A DNA stretch of 64,000 nucleotides from the NCBI GenBank assembly GCA_038049695.1, contig CP142454.1, forward strand, positions 76,671,501 to 76,735,500. Reading direction: 5' to 3'. The translations under genes were made by a program, and so were the position numbers. The DNA is from Cinnamomum chago. Its lineage: Eukaryota > Streptophyta > Magnoliopsida > Laurales > Lauraceae. The notes under the pieces were generated by a model. The model saw only the letters and a program-made list of their open reading frames with translations, ran no database searches and was not told the DNA's origin. Each line of letters opens with the position of its first letter. Positions within the stretch are counted from its first letter, which is position 1. Shown here piece by piece: positions 53,901-64,000 of the stretch.

Positions 53901-54079
53901 CAGTGACGAGTCGGAGGGCATTATCAACGTCATTCACCTGGCTCCCTCACCGAGAGGGGGTAACCAGGCTCATGCTGAGGTCAGGAGGGCTTCACACGGC
54001 AAACAGGTGATGACAGCCGAACTAGGACCTGTAGTCAAGAAAGCTCGAAAAGAGAAATCCAAAATCTGGTTCTCAGATG

Positions 54080-54606
54080 AGGACCTAGAAAGGGTCCAGC
54101 TCCCCCACAACGACCCGCTGATTCTGACCCTGAGATTAAAGAACCTCAAGGTGAAGTGAATTCTTGTGAATCCCGGGAGCTCGTCAGAAATCCTCTACTT
54201 TGACTGCTTCAAGAAGCTGGGTCTGAAAGAGGACAATTTACAGGAAGCCCGCATCCCCTTGGTGGGCTTCAGCTCAAAACCAGTGTACCCTAAGGGGAAA
54301 GTCTCCCTAGAAGTTCAAATCGGAGGCGCCTCCATGTTAGCCGACTTCCTAGTGGTGGATGTACCATCCCCGTATAACGCAATCATGGGCCGGACTTGGC
54401 TGCATAATATGAAAGCGGTGCCCTCCACCCATCACCAAAAACTCAAGTTCCCATTAGAGAACGCAAACGGCCGAGTCGAGGTGGTCACGATTAGAGGAGA
54501 CCAGCAAATGGTCAAACAGTGCCTGATGAATGTGGTGCCTGATGAAACAGAGCCGCAGCAGGTACATATGGCCGAACTGGAAGCAGAGCTCAAGGACGTC
54601 GGTTGA
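54080..54606 (+). pseudogene. Tat aspartic protease region
   Basis: 54166-54606: NPGSSSEILYFDCFKKLGL. The catalytic Asp of the usual D-x-G-S-S-E motif is Asn here, followed by YNAIMGRTWLHNMKAVPST, the second half of the protease fold. A TGA at 54158-54160 lies just before the motif. Confidence 0.8.
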
Positions 54607-54639
54607 TCTGCAGAACAGAAAATCATTGAAGATCTGACC

Positions 54640-55630
54640 GAGGTCAGAATAGATCTCGACGATCCAGAGAGATTTTCCCTACTTGGGAGCCAACTCCCCG
54701 AAGCTGAGAAGTTCGAGTTGCTGAACTTCTAGTTACAGAACAAGGATGTTTTCGCCTGGACGCCCTACGAGATGCCGGCATTGATCTCGAAATCATGCGT
54801 CATAAGCTGAACGTGGACCCCAGGCACAAACATGTCGTACAGAAAGCTCGCAGGACGGGGATCCCACAAACAGAAGCGATGATCGAGGAGGCCCAAAAGC
54901 TCCTGGAAGCCAAGGTTATCAGAGAAGTGCACTACCTGGAGTGGCTGGCAAACACGGTGGTAGTCAAAAAGAAGAATGAGAAGTGGAGGGTCTGCATGGA
55001 CTTCACCGACTTTAACAAGGCCTATCCTAAGGACAGCTTTCCGCTCCCGAAGATTGACCAGATGATTGACACCACTGTTGGGCGTGACAGGATGAGTTTC
55101 TTTGATGCCTACTGAGGTTACCATCATATTCCGATGTACGGGCCGGACGAAAAGAAGACCGCATTCATAACACCTAGAGGCATCTATTGCTACAAAGTGA
55201 TGCCCTTTGGATTAAAGAATGCGGGGGCGACTTATCAGAGGCTGGTAACGAAGCTGTTTCAGGCCCAGCTCGGCAAGACAATGGAGGTCTATATTAACGA
55301 CATGGTTGTCAAGTCTAAAAGGTCACATGACCACTTAACAAACCTGAGTCAAACATTCACTGTTCTCAAAGAGTTCCAGCTAAAACTGAATGCGTCCAAA
55401 TGCGCATTCAGCGTTGGCTCTGGCAAATTCCTAGGGAGCCTGGTCACCAGAAGAAGAATCGAAGCCAACCCAGAGCAGATCTCGGCGATCCAGGCAATTC
55501 AGAGTCCGACCTCAGCGAAACAAGTCCAGAGGCTGACAGGGATGGCTGCTGCGCTTAACCGCTTTATAAGCCGAGCTTCGGATAAGTGCCACCCCTTCTT
55601 CCAGGTTTTGAAGAAAAGTTCAAAGTTCTA
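54640..55630 (+). pseudogene. Tat reverse transcriptase
   Basis: KHVVQKARRTGIPQTEAMIE, WLANTVVVKKKNEKWRVCMD, FTDFNKAYPKDSFPLPKID, then a TGA at 55113-55115, and ITPRGIYCYKVMPFGLKNAG. The YxDD catalytic box reads YIND: one Asp to Asn change. RT ends with the connection region (KQVQRLTGMAAALNRFIS). Confidence 0.9.
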
Positions 55631-55639
55631 GTGGACTCC

Positions 55640-56790
55640 GGAGTGCGATAGAGCCCTTCAAGAACTCAAAAACTATTTGTCTTCGCCACCCTTGTTGTCC
55701 ACACCAAAACAGGGCGAAGTGCTTTTTCTATACCTGGCCGTCTCGGATCATGCAGTGAGCTTGGTACTAATCAAAAAAGAAGAGAAGCAGCAGAAGCCTA
55801 TATACTACACGAGCAAGATCCTACTTGACGCCGAGACCAAGTATCTACCGCTTGAGAAACTCACATTAGTACTCGTCAGTGCTTCTCGCAAACTCTCCCA
55901 CTACTTCCAGACATACATCATAGTGGTTGTTACAGAACATCCACTTAAGTCCCTTTTCAGAAAAGGCTGACTTCTCTGGAAGGATCTCAAGATGGGTCGT
56001 CGAGCTGGGCCAATACAATATCCAACATCAACCCGGAACAGCGATCAAAGCCCAGATTTTAGCAGACTTCATTGTGGAGTTCACCTCTCCTAGTTTGGCA
56101 CCGAGACAGCTTGATACCGAACTGGGGGGCAATGAGGATGAGGCTACCGAAGCGGAACAAGAACAATCTTGGAAGCAGTTCCTCGATTCAGTGTGGAAGG
56201 TCTTCGTCGACGGATCCTCAACCTCTAAGAGGGCTGGCGCTGGCATTGTCCTCTAATTTCCAAAGGGCCTTGTCATCGAGCAAGCCCTAACACTTGGCTT
56301 CAAGGCATCTAATAACGAAGCAGAATATGAAGCATTGATCGCATGAATCAGTAGCGCTAAAATCCTGGGGGCAGGCAATTGGTGGTCTTCAGCGACTCTC
56401 AGCTAGTGACGAACGAACTGAGCGGGGACTACTAAGCCCAGGACGAAAGGATGACAGCCTACTTGGCTCGCGCAAAGCAGCTCCTCTCCTAATTCCAGAA
56501 AGCTAAAGTTAAACAGGTCGGCAGAGAATCCAACTCCCATGCTGATGCTCTTGCCAACTTGGCCTCTACTGTCGAAGCTGGAAAGAAAAGAACTGTTGAG
56601 GTGGAAACGTTAGAAAAACCAAGTATAGAACTCCAACCATCTCGGCAAGTTTTGTGTGTTAATCTTGGTCCGAGTTGGATGGACCCAATCATAGCCTACC
56701 TGAGGGATGACCAGCTTCCTGAAGATAGTGCTAATCTTGGTCCGAGCCTACCTGAGGCTCACAAAATCAGGCTGAAAGCAGCTCGGTTTT
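55640..56790 (+). pseudogene. Tat RNase H and additional archaeal-type RNase H
   Basis: 55677-55970 is the first RNase H (LYLAVSDHAVSLVLIKKEEK, KPIYYTSKILLDAETKYLPL). 56190-56560 is the second one (KVFVDGSSTSKRAGAGIVL, NNEAEYEALIA, VTNELSG), and NSHADALANLAS ends it. The second RNase H is a mark of the Tat lineage. Multiple stops and frameshifts. Confidence 0.82.
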
Positions 56791-56799
56791 GATTGTCTT

Positions 56800-57905
56800 C
56801 AGATGAAAAATTCTATAGAAAGTCCTTCACCGGCCCTTATCTCTAGTGTGTCCACCCGAGCAAAGTCGAAGATTTCCTTTATGAAATCCATGAAAGGATC
56901 TGCGGAAGCCACATCGGAGGTCGGTCGCTAGCTTACCGAGCTATAAGCCAAGGTTACTGGTGGCCCTAAATGCAGAAAGACGCTCAGCTCTATGCCAGGA
57001 AGTGCGAAAAATGTCAGAAGTTCTCACATTCTCTCCACTAGCCAGCACAGGACCTGAACCCACTCTCTAGCCAATGGCCTTTTGCTCAATGGGGCCTTGA
57101 CATCGTTGGACCACTCCACTGAGCACCAGGAAATAAGAGGTGGCTAATAGTAGCCACTGATTATTTCACTAAATGCATAAAGGCAGAAGCGTTGTCCTCC
57201 ATCACTGAGCATGACATAAAGAACTTCGTATAGAAAAATATCATCACAAGATTTGGAGTACCACGAGCCCTGATCTTGGACAATGGGACGCAGTTCGACT
57301 CCAATTTCTTCAAAAACTTATGCCATGAGCTCGGCATCAGGAACCGTTACTCGACTCCGACATATCCACAAAGCAACGGTCAGGCTGAGATCTCGAACAA
57401 GGTTGTGCTCGATGGGCTCAAGAAAAGATTCGACAGAGCCAAGGGGAGATGGGTGGAGGAACTTCCCAGTGTCCTTTGGGCATACAGAACCACTCCAAGG
57501 CGTTCCACTTCCGCAACGCCCTTCTCCCTGGCCTATGGCATGGAAGCTGTGATCCCCCTCGAAATTGGTCTTCCGATCCTGAGGTCGGAACTCTTTGACC
57601 AAGGTCAAAACGAAGTAAACCTGGCCCAAGAGCTTGACCTTGCTGAAGAGCGAAGGGATGTAGCAGTTATCCGCCTGGCTTCTTATCAGCAGTAGTTAGC
57701 CAGAGGATACAATCAAAGAGTCAAAGAAAGGAAGTTTTCAGTTGGAGAACTGGTCTTGAAGAAGACGCTTCCAGCGGACAAGAATCCCAATGAAGGCAAG
57801 TTGGCACCGAACTGGCACGGGACATACAAAATGATCTCGGCAACTGAGAAGTCAACTTACAGGCTTGAGGACTTGGATGGTAAAGAGTTACCACGCCCAT
57901 GAAAC
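56800..57905 (+). pseudogene. Tat integrase
   Basis: Broken HHCC finger (56850-57030: CGSHIGGRSLAYRAISQGY, CEKCQKFSH), core from about 57080 (WGLDIVGP, TDYFTKCIKAEAL), open frame 57276-57695 (DNGTQFDSNFFKNLCHELGI, YPQSNGQAEISNKVVLDGLK, LWAYRTTPRRSTSATPFSLA), then a TAG and a C-terminal region to about 57905. Confidence 0.9.
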
Positions 57906-58014
57906 GCCACGCATCTCAAGAAATACTATTTATAAATTATAATCAATTTTTGGAATCAATAAAAGTAAATTCTTATGGAAAGATGTGCTCCGCTACTTTC
58001 AATCAACGCCAAGT

Positions 58015-58260
58015 TACAGAACTCGGCACCAATTTCAGCTCGATTATGGAACCGGCTATATATAACACCTTGTTACAGAACTCGGTGGCTTCAACTCGGT
58101 TATGGAACCAGCTATACAAAACGCCGAGTTGCAGAATTTGGCGACTATCCCAGTTCGGTTTTGGAACCAACTATACAAGGCACCCAGTTAACGAACTTAG
58201 TGGTTGTCTCGAAGAATTTAGTTCGGTTACAGAACCAACTAAAAGTTCTATCTCCAGGAA
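58015..58260 (+). repeat. ~58-bp degenerate tandem repeat in the Tat 3' region
   Basis: Units start CAGAACTCGG (58017), CAGAACTCGG (58076), CAGAATTTGG (58132) and ACGAACTTAG (58191), each with TTCGGTTxTGGAACCxxCTA. Such short tandem arrays are common in the long 3' region of Tat elements. Confidence 0.8.
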
Positions 58261-58602
58261 AAACCTGTAATATCTCGTAAGAACTTAATCAAGTGTGCCT
58301 CTGTCGGGTTCGGTTAATGAACTAAGTCTAATAGTACAAACTTGGTATTAAGATTTAAATCTAATTTCTTGAGTTACAGAACTTAAGAATAAAAGGGATT
58401 CCGGTTATTGAACCGAACTCTATTAAGCTAAGTTGCTTCTGGTTATGGAACCGAAGTCGTTTGCCTAATGGTTACTTAGTGGTTCTGGTTACTGAACCAA
58501 ACTCAAATACTTCATCATTCGAAGGACTTATCAAGAAAGATGATTGAAGACAATATTGAAAAAAAGGAATTGTATTTATCATTGTAAGAGTTACTATTTT
58601 CA

Positions 58603-60531
58603 TTACAGAAAAGCAAAAAGAAATACATCAAAAGAAAATTCAAAAGGCGACCTCGGCATCCCCGGTCTCAACTTCAGTCGCAGCTGGTTCAGAAGGGACT
58701 TCGGCTGATTCAGGAGGACTTTGGGAGAAGGAGCTCGACTTGGTTCCGGCTCCGGGGGTTGGAACTTGGGTGGATTCTTGTACGAAGGATGGTCTTCAGG
58801 AACTCCAGATTCTTTCAAGGCGCCCATCCACCCGAGCTCCGAGATTTTCTAGCTCACATCCAAAACTTGAGCCTCGTACAGCTGTGAAGCTGCTTCCACC
58901 CCCTCTTCGTAAGCAGAATCGGCCTCGGCCTGAAGTTTGGCCTCGGCCTCCTCCTTCTGTTTCTTGAGCTCGGTAACCAGCTTTTTCTGCTCATCTGCCT
59001 CAGCCTTCGCCGCTTCGAGCTCAGACATGAGGCCCTGGACGGTCGCTTCCCGCGCCTCCTCCCTCCAATGACTCTCCTCCAAGGCTGCTTGGAGGGCCCT
59101 CTTTTTCTCCTCTGCCCTCGCAATCCGAGCTCCGGTCTGCCGAAACCTTTCTAGCTGGACTTGAGTTCTTTGCAACACCTATGAAGGAGACGGATTTTCA
59201 AGATGATACAATTGAGATGAAACGCCAGAGACTTATGAAAGGCAGAGACTTACTGAGAGAGCTGCCTGCACATTCAAAATGGCCAGCTGCACATCCTCGG
59301 CCTCCCTGTGCCTTGCCATGTCCCTTGGCAAGGCACATGCATGAGCGAGTGCCGTGATCACAAGAGGATTCCCCGACATTCGGTCCTCCACCGTGAGCGG
59401 CCTCCCACGTTCGATCGTTAGGCTCGGCCTCCATGCAGCTGGACCCGGGGGTTGAGAGGCACGGCATCGCCAGGGATGTCCTCGGACAAGCCCTCGACCC
59501 TAGCCCTTTTCCCCCACCGAGTTTCTTCCTCCTCCTGCCAACCCTGCTCCTCTTGCCGAGTTTCCACGGTCGGGGCAGGGTTATCAGCGACCACTGAAGT
59601 TGAAGGGCCCGGGGTGTTTGAAGCAGCTCGGTCATCGAGAACCAAGGCGCTCAGGTCCTTAACCACAGGAGGACGTCTTAGTGCCATCTCTCTCTCTCTT
59701 CTGAGCTTGGGGAGGTATATGATTCGATTGCTCGTTCGAGTTCGACTGCCTCTGAGTCAGAAGGCAGAACTATGGTGTCAGCACCCGATGTCTGTTCGGC
59801 GCTGGTCAGGGCTAGTACCGCCTCCCCACTTCTGATGGCTTGCCCGCTCTCTTTTTGATGAAGGAGTGATACATTGGTTCGTACTCAAGCAACGCCCAAG
59901 CAGCCCGTCCCTTGTGGCCTCGGTAGTGGTAAATGGCGTCAAACCAAGTATTATTCTTCTTCCACCCTATTCGTTTCGCCTCTTGTCGCCTTTCGTGTAT
60001 GTCTGCGCAGAAAACAAAATGTCAGATTGGCAAAAACAGGAAGGAACAATACAGAAGCTCAAAAGTGTTCGGTGTTTACTGGGAGGAGTCCCAAGGCGAC
60101 GAAGGACCCTGTACGACCTCTCGAGCTCGATCTCCGGCGTATTTATTTGAGTCCTCTAACTCTTGGAGAAAAGGCACTCGTCTTGTCTTCACCCGAAGAT
60201 AATATGTGTGGTCCCCTCCGGACTTGCAAAGGTCATAGGTGTCCTCGATGTCATGGACACTGAGACCGATACCGAGGATTTTATTCAGCTTGGCTACACT
60301 CATGATAATCTTGAAGTCGTTCGGCATCAATTGACAAGGGCAAAGGCGCCACTTCTCCAGGCAGATCCTAAGGAGGGGATGCAGAGGAAACCTAACTCCG
60401 CCCTTGACTATCGACACCAACGGGAATGGCATCCAGCCGTCCCGGTAAGACCGGCCATCGAAGGGGTTGTCTGGGTCATCTAGCCTAATCTCTACATCAT
60501 CTGGTATCCTATACATTGCCCTAAACTCCAC
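58603..60531 (-). pseudogene. Antisense ORF of the Tat element (putative 'gypsy-type transposon' domain plus coiled coil)
   Basis: On the strand opposite to gag-pol: 60531-60076 reads MEFRAMYRIPDDVEIRLDD, GWMPFPLVSIVKGGVRFPL, HPLLRICLEKWRLCPCQLMP, NDFKIIMSVAKLNKILGIG, which matches the domain annotated in plants as 'putative gypsy type transposon' (PF04195-like). A Pro/acidic linker (59687-59418) and a strong coiled coil (59178-58849: QLERFRQTGARIARAEEKKR, LQAALEESHW, KKLVTELKKQKEEAEAKLQA) follow. Frames are broken between the parts, or introns join them. The function of these ORFs in Tat elements is not known. Confidence 0.75.
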
Positions 60532-61185
60532 TAAAGCCGCTGGAGTATCTAACTAATGCTTGTAGATCCCCATATCTAAATGTAAAAAGACTGGGAGAAA
60601 GAAGGACAGAGAATCAAAAGAAAAAGGGTCACCAGAAACCCTAGAAGACAAAACGAGGAAGAAGAAAAGAGCCTGAAGAAACCTAAAAATGGAAATAAGA
60701 AAGGAGCAAAGGGAGACTTACGACTGCAGGGAAAGACCCTAGAGACGTCGGACTTTAATCGGAAAAGGCTCAACGGTGGGGAAGCTCTCTCTGCGAAGAC
60801 TCTTCTAAAAATGCAAAGCAAAAGTAGAAGAAGGAAAGGGGAAGACCCTTACTATATAAAGAAAATATGGCGCCTTTTCGAATTTCGAGAGCACGCTTGT
60901 GAAGCGTCGCCTTGTGCGCTATACACGTCGCTTCAAATTAATTGGACAACCAACCAGATGGAGACATGTGGTGCCGCTAGTTCATCTCCCGCAATGATTA
61001 AGACGCTCTATTAATTACCTCGAGCAGGCGAAGCGACGGCGACGTGCTATCAACTACCTTGGGCAGAGGAACCGACATCAAGATGGGATGTAAATTAAAT
61101 GCCCAGGACTCTTCGGCCATATTACTTAGCTCCCGACCTCAGAGAGTTGGAGAACTCTACGAGGTTAAGAGCTAGGGGACAATTG

Positions 61186-62510
61186 TGTGGGGCGTTTTTC
61201 TGAGAGCAGGATTATGCTAATCTCGGTAACAGTACCAACTTGGCCTGTCTCGATCTCGGTATCTAAGTTCGGCAATATTACCAAGATACATCCAGCTCGG
61301 CAAGAGTACTAGCTAAACACCGAACTTGAGCTGGCTTTGGTAAAAGTACCAGCTAGCCTCATCTAGAGGTGGCAAAATATGACTCGACCCGACCCGCCAA
61401 CCCGACCCGCGTATTACCCGCTTAACCCGACCCGTTTGATTGGCGAGTCGGTCACGGGTCAAGTATTCATGACCCTCAACTAAGCGGGTCGGGTTAAGCT
61501 TGACCCGCAGAACCCGCATTAATTTTTGTATTTAAGTCTGTTTAAGATTACCAATAATTAATTAGAATGTACATGGGGGTTGACAATTGGCATTAATTCT
61601 AACTCTAGGGACTAGGGACTAGGGGCAGTTCATCTTACATGGATGGTTTTTTTTTTTAAATGATTTGTGAACTACGATGTGCTTGTCTTGCATGAGCCAT
61701 GCTTGTATTGTTATTATTTTCTTTTTTCTTGTAAAGAAACTTATCACTCAATTCTATAGTATCTTTTTATTTTGATATAATATTTTTTATTTTTATGAAA
61801 AAAATGTTTTATTTCTAACATTTTTTTCTTGTAAAGAAACTTATCACTCACTTATTCAAGTATACGGGTCGACCTGACCTGTATAACCCGCAATGGTTAT
61901 GCAGGTTTAAGTGGGTCGGGTCAGGTTAACCCGTGGTGGGTGCGGGTTAGGGATTAAACGGGTCGGATGTGGGTTAAGCTTGTCTAACCCGTTTAATAAA
62001 CGGGTCCGACCCATTTAGCACAACCCGACCCGATTGCCACCTTTAGCCTCATCTCGGTCTCGGTATGAGGTATCTCGGCAACAGTATCGGGATGCGTCCG
62101 TGTCTGGTCTCGGCATCATCTTCAGCTTGGTACAACCAGCTGAGCCATAATTGTACTTCCGAAAAGCTACGGCTACGTTGCAAAACGTACTGACAGATAA
62201 GATGAGTGTCGGATTATGATAAGGGATTGTTCTTATCAGACGATCACGTCCACATTAATAGGAGAAGTCAGCGCATGATCCGATGAGACAATGCCTCCAC
62301 CTACCTCCACTAAGGAAACATAGTATGGGGTGATGGGACAGTACTTCCACCTACCTCCACCAAGGGAACGATCTGAAGAGACCTCCCCCTATATATATGC
62401 ATGAAGTAAGCCCACACAGGGCAGGCCATCAGATACATCCATACTCTAAACTCTCTCTTCTTCTCCACTCACTCATCCTCTGTCTAGTGACTGCACTAAC
62501 TTAGGCATCG
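61186..62510 (+). repeat. 3' LTR of the Tat element, carrying a MITE
   Basis: Begins TGTGGGGCGTTTTTCTGAG after GCTAGGGGACAAT. Without the 682-bp MITE and its 8-bp duplication it is ~635 bp and matches 51643-52276 to GGCATCG. TATA box at 62387-62400. The true end may lie further right (GAAGTGCCTCC follows), if the 5' copy is truncated. Confidence 0.85.
61364..62045. mobile_element. hAT-type MITE (682 bp), TIR TAGAGGTGGCAA, TSD GCCTCATC
   Basis: TAGAGGTGGCAA at 61364 and TTGCCACCTTTA ending at 62045 are imperfect 12-bp terminal inverted repeats. GCCTCATC flanks both ends (61356-61363 and 62046-62053), an 8-bp duplication typical of hAT elements. Subterminal regions are full of CGGGTCGGGTT / AACCCGACCCG motifs in both orientations. 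There is no transposase. Confidence 0.93.
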
Positions 62511-63380
62511 AAGTGCCTCCAGCTGATTACAGTCAGGGCCTCTGACCTTTCTCTCCTTCCTTCCCTTTCAGGTCTCAGCGGTTAATCTTTCCCAAAGAAG
62601 TTTTACAGCAATACTAGAAGCTTAATATCCATTTAACTAAGTCCGTAATATTTAGGCACTTACAGCAGCAATGCTAACTTGGTTTGCATTGTAGGAAACC
62701 GCTTCAACTCCTCGCCATAGTTACAAACTTCATCAAATTCCCCTTCTAAATGAACTACAAAAAATAAAGAATCAAACATTAAACACGTGCTTGTAGAGTT
62801 CTCTTTGCTTTCATTTCTTGTGTACAGGTGCTTAGGCTGAGAAAGAGGGAGAAGCATTCAATTCTATTATCTTTATAGATGGATCGGAACTCATCAGCGA
62901 CAAGTGAAACGTCCGTTTTGTAATTTTACATGTAAAATAAAGTATAGTAAAGCATCATATCAAGAGAATAAAATATAATAGGGTTTATGATGGTAATTTA
63001 TTTTTAATGATTATGTATGATTTTTTTTTTTACTTTTTGAATAAAAAAGTGAAGCTTCTTTTTTTTTGTCTTTTAGTGGAGAAATGAGGTTGCTTTTTTA
63101 CCTTTTTTTTAAATGATAGAGGAAATTTTAATTAAAGTACTATTGATGTGACTTCTTTACTGAAAAATGAAGGCTTTAATTGACTTTTACTAATCTATTA
63201 AAATGCAAAACGAATGGAGAGGATATAAGAGAGGGATGCTGATGTGATGCAAGGAAATATTAGATTGGAGATTTTTTTTCTTCTACTTGCCGAGATTTCT
63301 TTCCCTAACTGTCTCTCAACTTTAGAGAGAGAATCTCCCTTCTCTTTTACTCTTAAAAATCCAAATAGAAAAATTATTCT
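62511..63380. other. No gene recognised
   Basis: Mixed unique DNA, increasingly AT-rich with poly-T runs (63018-63030, 63058-63067). Only short ORFs without motifs. Confidence 0.5.
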
Positions 63381-63392
63381 GAAAATCACCTT

Positions 63393-63520
63393 TTATTATT
63401 GCTAGTTGGCCCAGTGGCCGGGAGAGGTAAAGGAAACTTGCCCACCTAGGGATCGATCCCTGGGTGGAACTATGGGAGCGAGCGCCCTTACCTCAGGGAC
63501 AACTTTGTGATTCCCATTAA
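63393..63520 (+). mobile_element. tRNA-derived SINE (~128 bp) with 12-bp TSD
   Basis: TGGCCCAGTGG (63407-63417) fits a pol III A box and GGATCGATCCC (63449-63459) a B box, ~40 bp apart as in tRNA-derived SINEs. GAAAATCACCTT flanks it perfectly (63381-63392 and 63521-63532). No tRNA fold is conserved beyond the boxes, so this is not a tRNA gene. Confidence 0.85.
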
Positions 63521-63655
63521 GAAAATCACCTTAGATGTCCAGCGCACCAAAAAGACCCTTATAGTTTATCTATATCATTAAAGGCCCTTCCGTCAGTTTT
63601 GTGAAAAATGGTTGGAGGGCATTTATTGTTATAATGAAATTATGAAAGCCTTTTT

Positions 63656-64000
63656 TGTAACGCCCCAATTCCGGATACCGATAAAGTCGTTCGAATACCC
63701 GAAGTTGGCGCGCTACTTCCAGAAAAATCCGAGAACTTCCAAGATCGTAGGCCCGCAGTGAGGTCCAATTTAAAACTTTTAAACAATATAAACTCAATGG
63801 TTAACTTACGGAAGCATAATAAACAAAGCGGAAGCATTTGGTATCAATATATATATAAAGTGTGAGCAGAACTACAGTCTAGTTAAAAGGTTCAGTTGTT
63901 AATATCAAAGTTAATACATTTTCATAACTACTCGGCTCACCTACAAAATTCTCTCAAAACCCAAAATAAATAAGTGCCCTCAAAACCCGGGTAACTCCTC
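63656..64000 (-). repeat. Edge of another LTR, cut by the window end
   Basis: TGTAACGCCCCAATTCCGG begins at 63656 and resembles the inner edge of the Tekay-type LTR at 17619 (TGTCACGACCCAAATTCCGG). Repetitive-looking noncoding sequence continues to the end. Probably the end of a gypsy LTR in minus orientation; the other boundary is outside the window. Confidence 0.5.

Larger units (their letters stand above)
51643..62510 (+). mobile_element. Tat-lineage Ty3/gypsy element, degraded, with antisense ORF region
   Basis: LTRs at 51643-52276 and 61186-62510 start TGTGGGG(T/C)G. The order gag-protease-RT-RNase H-archaeal-type RNase H-integrase, a long 3' non-coding region with a large antisense ORF, and a GCTAGGGGACAATTG polypurine tract before the 3' LTR is the known plan of Tat elements. 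The reading frames carry many stops. No clear target duplication was found: the 5' LTR seems to lack its end and the primer site is not visible. Confidence 0.9.

Noticed and set aside
57899..58280. ORFs over the Tat 3' region
   Set aside because: Produced by a ~58-bp tandem repeat lacking stops; repetitive translation without family features.
62635..62639. AACTA as right target duplication for the Tat element (left flank AACTA at 51638)
   Set aside because: The preceding bases do not end in CA and the LTR homology stops 125 bp earlier; a 5-bp match there is likely chance.
63400..63470. tRNA gene
   Set aside because: A and B box matches but no acceptor stem or cloverleaf; flanking target duplications show a SINE.
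1..64000. CRISPR array or bacterial operon
   Set aside because: The tandem arrays lack spacer/repeat architecture, and all recognised genes are plant transposon, plant virus-like or plastid.

Overview
This is plant nuclear DNA, almost certainly from an angiosperm, and nearly all of it is transposable elements and integrated virus DNA. The evidence is Ty1/copia and Ty3/gypsy retrotransposons of plant type (including a Tat-lineage gypsy element with an antisense ORF), a 5S-bearing Cassandra-like TRIM, a plant hAT transposase with a BED finger, a chloroplast ndhH fragment in nuclear DNA, and several broken copies of endogenous pararetroviruses (EPRVs, Caulimoviridae-like). I cannot name the species. 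Only one weak candidate for an ordinary host gene was found, at about 49.9 kb.

Layout. 1-3.05 kb: 5' part of a frameshifted hAT transposase on the minus strand, with an array of seven 154-bp repeats upstream of it. 3.08-7.71 kb: 5'-truncated copia element on the plus strand, split by a 2.0-kb solo LTR with a perfect 5-bp target duplication. 7.7-11.4 kb: EPRV fragments in both orientations. 11.4-19.9 kb: a Tekay/Del-type gypsy element on the minus strand with 2.3-kb LTRs, an internal deletion of protease and most of RT, and another solo LTR at its LTR/polypurine junction. 19.9-28.67 kb: EPRV DNA, including a broken polyprotein gene (coiled coil, movement protein, capsid-like region, RT) and a 1.7-1.8-kb head-to-head inverted repeat. 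28.67-34.13 kb: a complete copia element with two LTRs, PBS and TSD; its LTRs are almost identical but its ORF is broken in several places. 34.1-35.3 kb: more EPRV. 35.4-36.3 kb: two tandem hAT-derived units, one containing chloroplast ndhH DNA. 36.3-43.5 kb: a different EPRV lineage in tandem and inverted copies. 43.6-47.8 kb: AT-rich and foldback-like repeats. 49.9 kb: possible host exon. 50.8-51.4 kb: Cassandra-like TRIM. 51.6-62.5 kb: Tat-type gypsy element with a hAT-type MITE in its 3' LTR. 63.4 kb: a tRNA-derived SINE with a 12-bp target duplication. 63.66 kb to the end: the edge of another LTR.

How the parts fit. In the EPRV material the repeated order is an unrecognised ORF (called ORF B or ORF C here), then a TATA-type promoter and leader, then a coiled-coil/movement-protein/polyprotein ORF. 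This recurs in at least three divergent lineages. In one lineage the leader carries two TTTAGGG telomere-type repeats 11 bp before a tRNA-Met primer site. Two EPRV loci are large palindromes that could yield hairpin RNA if transcribed. No EPRV gene here looks intact enough to work: the breaks include frameshifts, stops and a lost RT catalytic residue.
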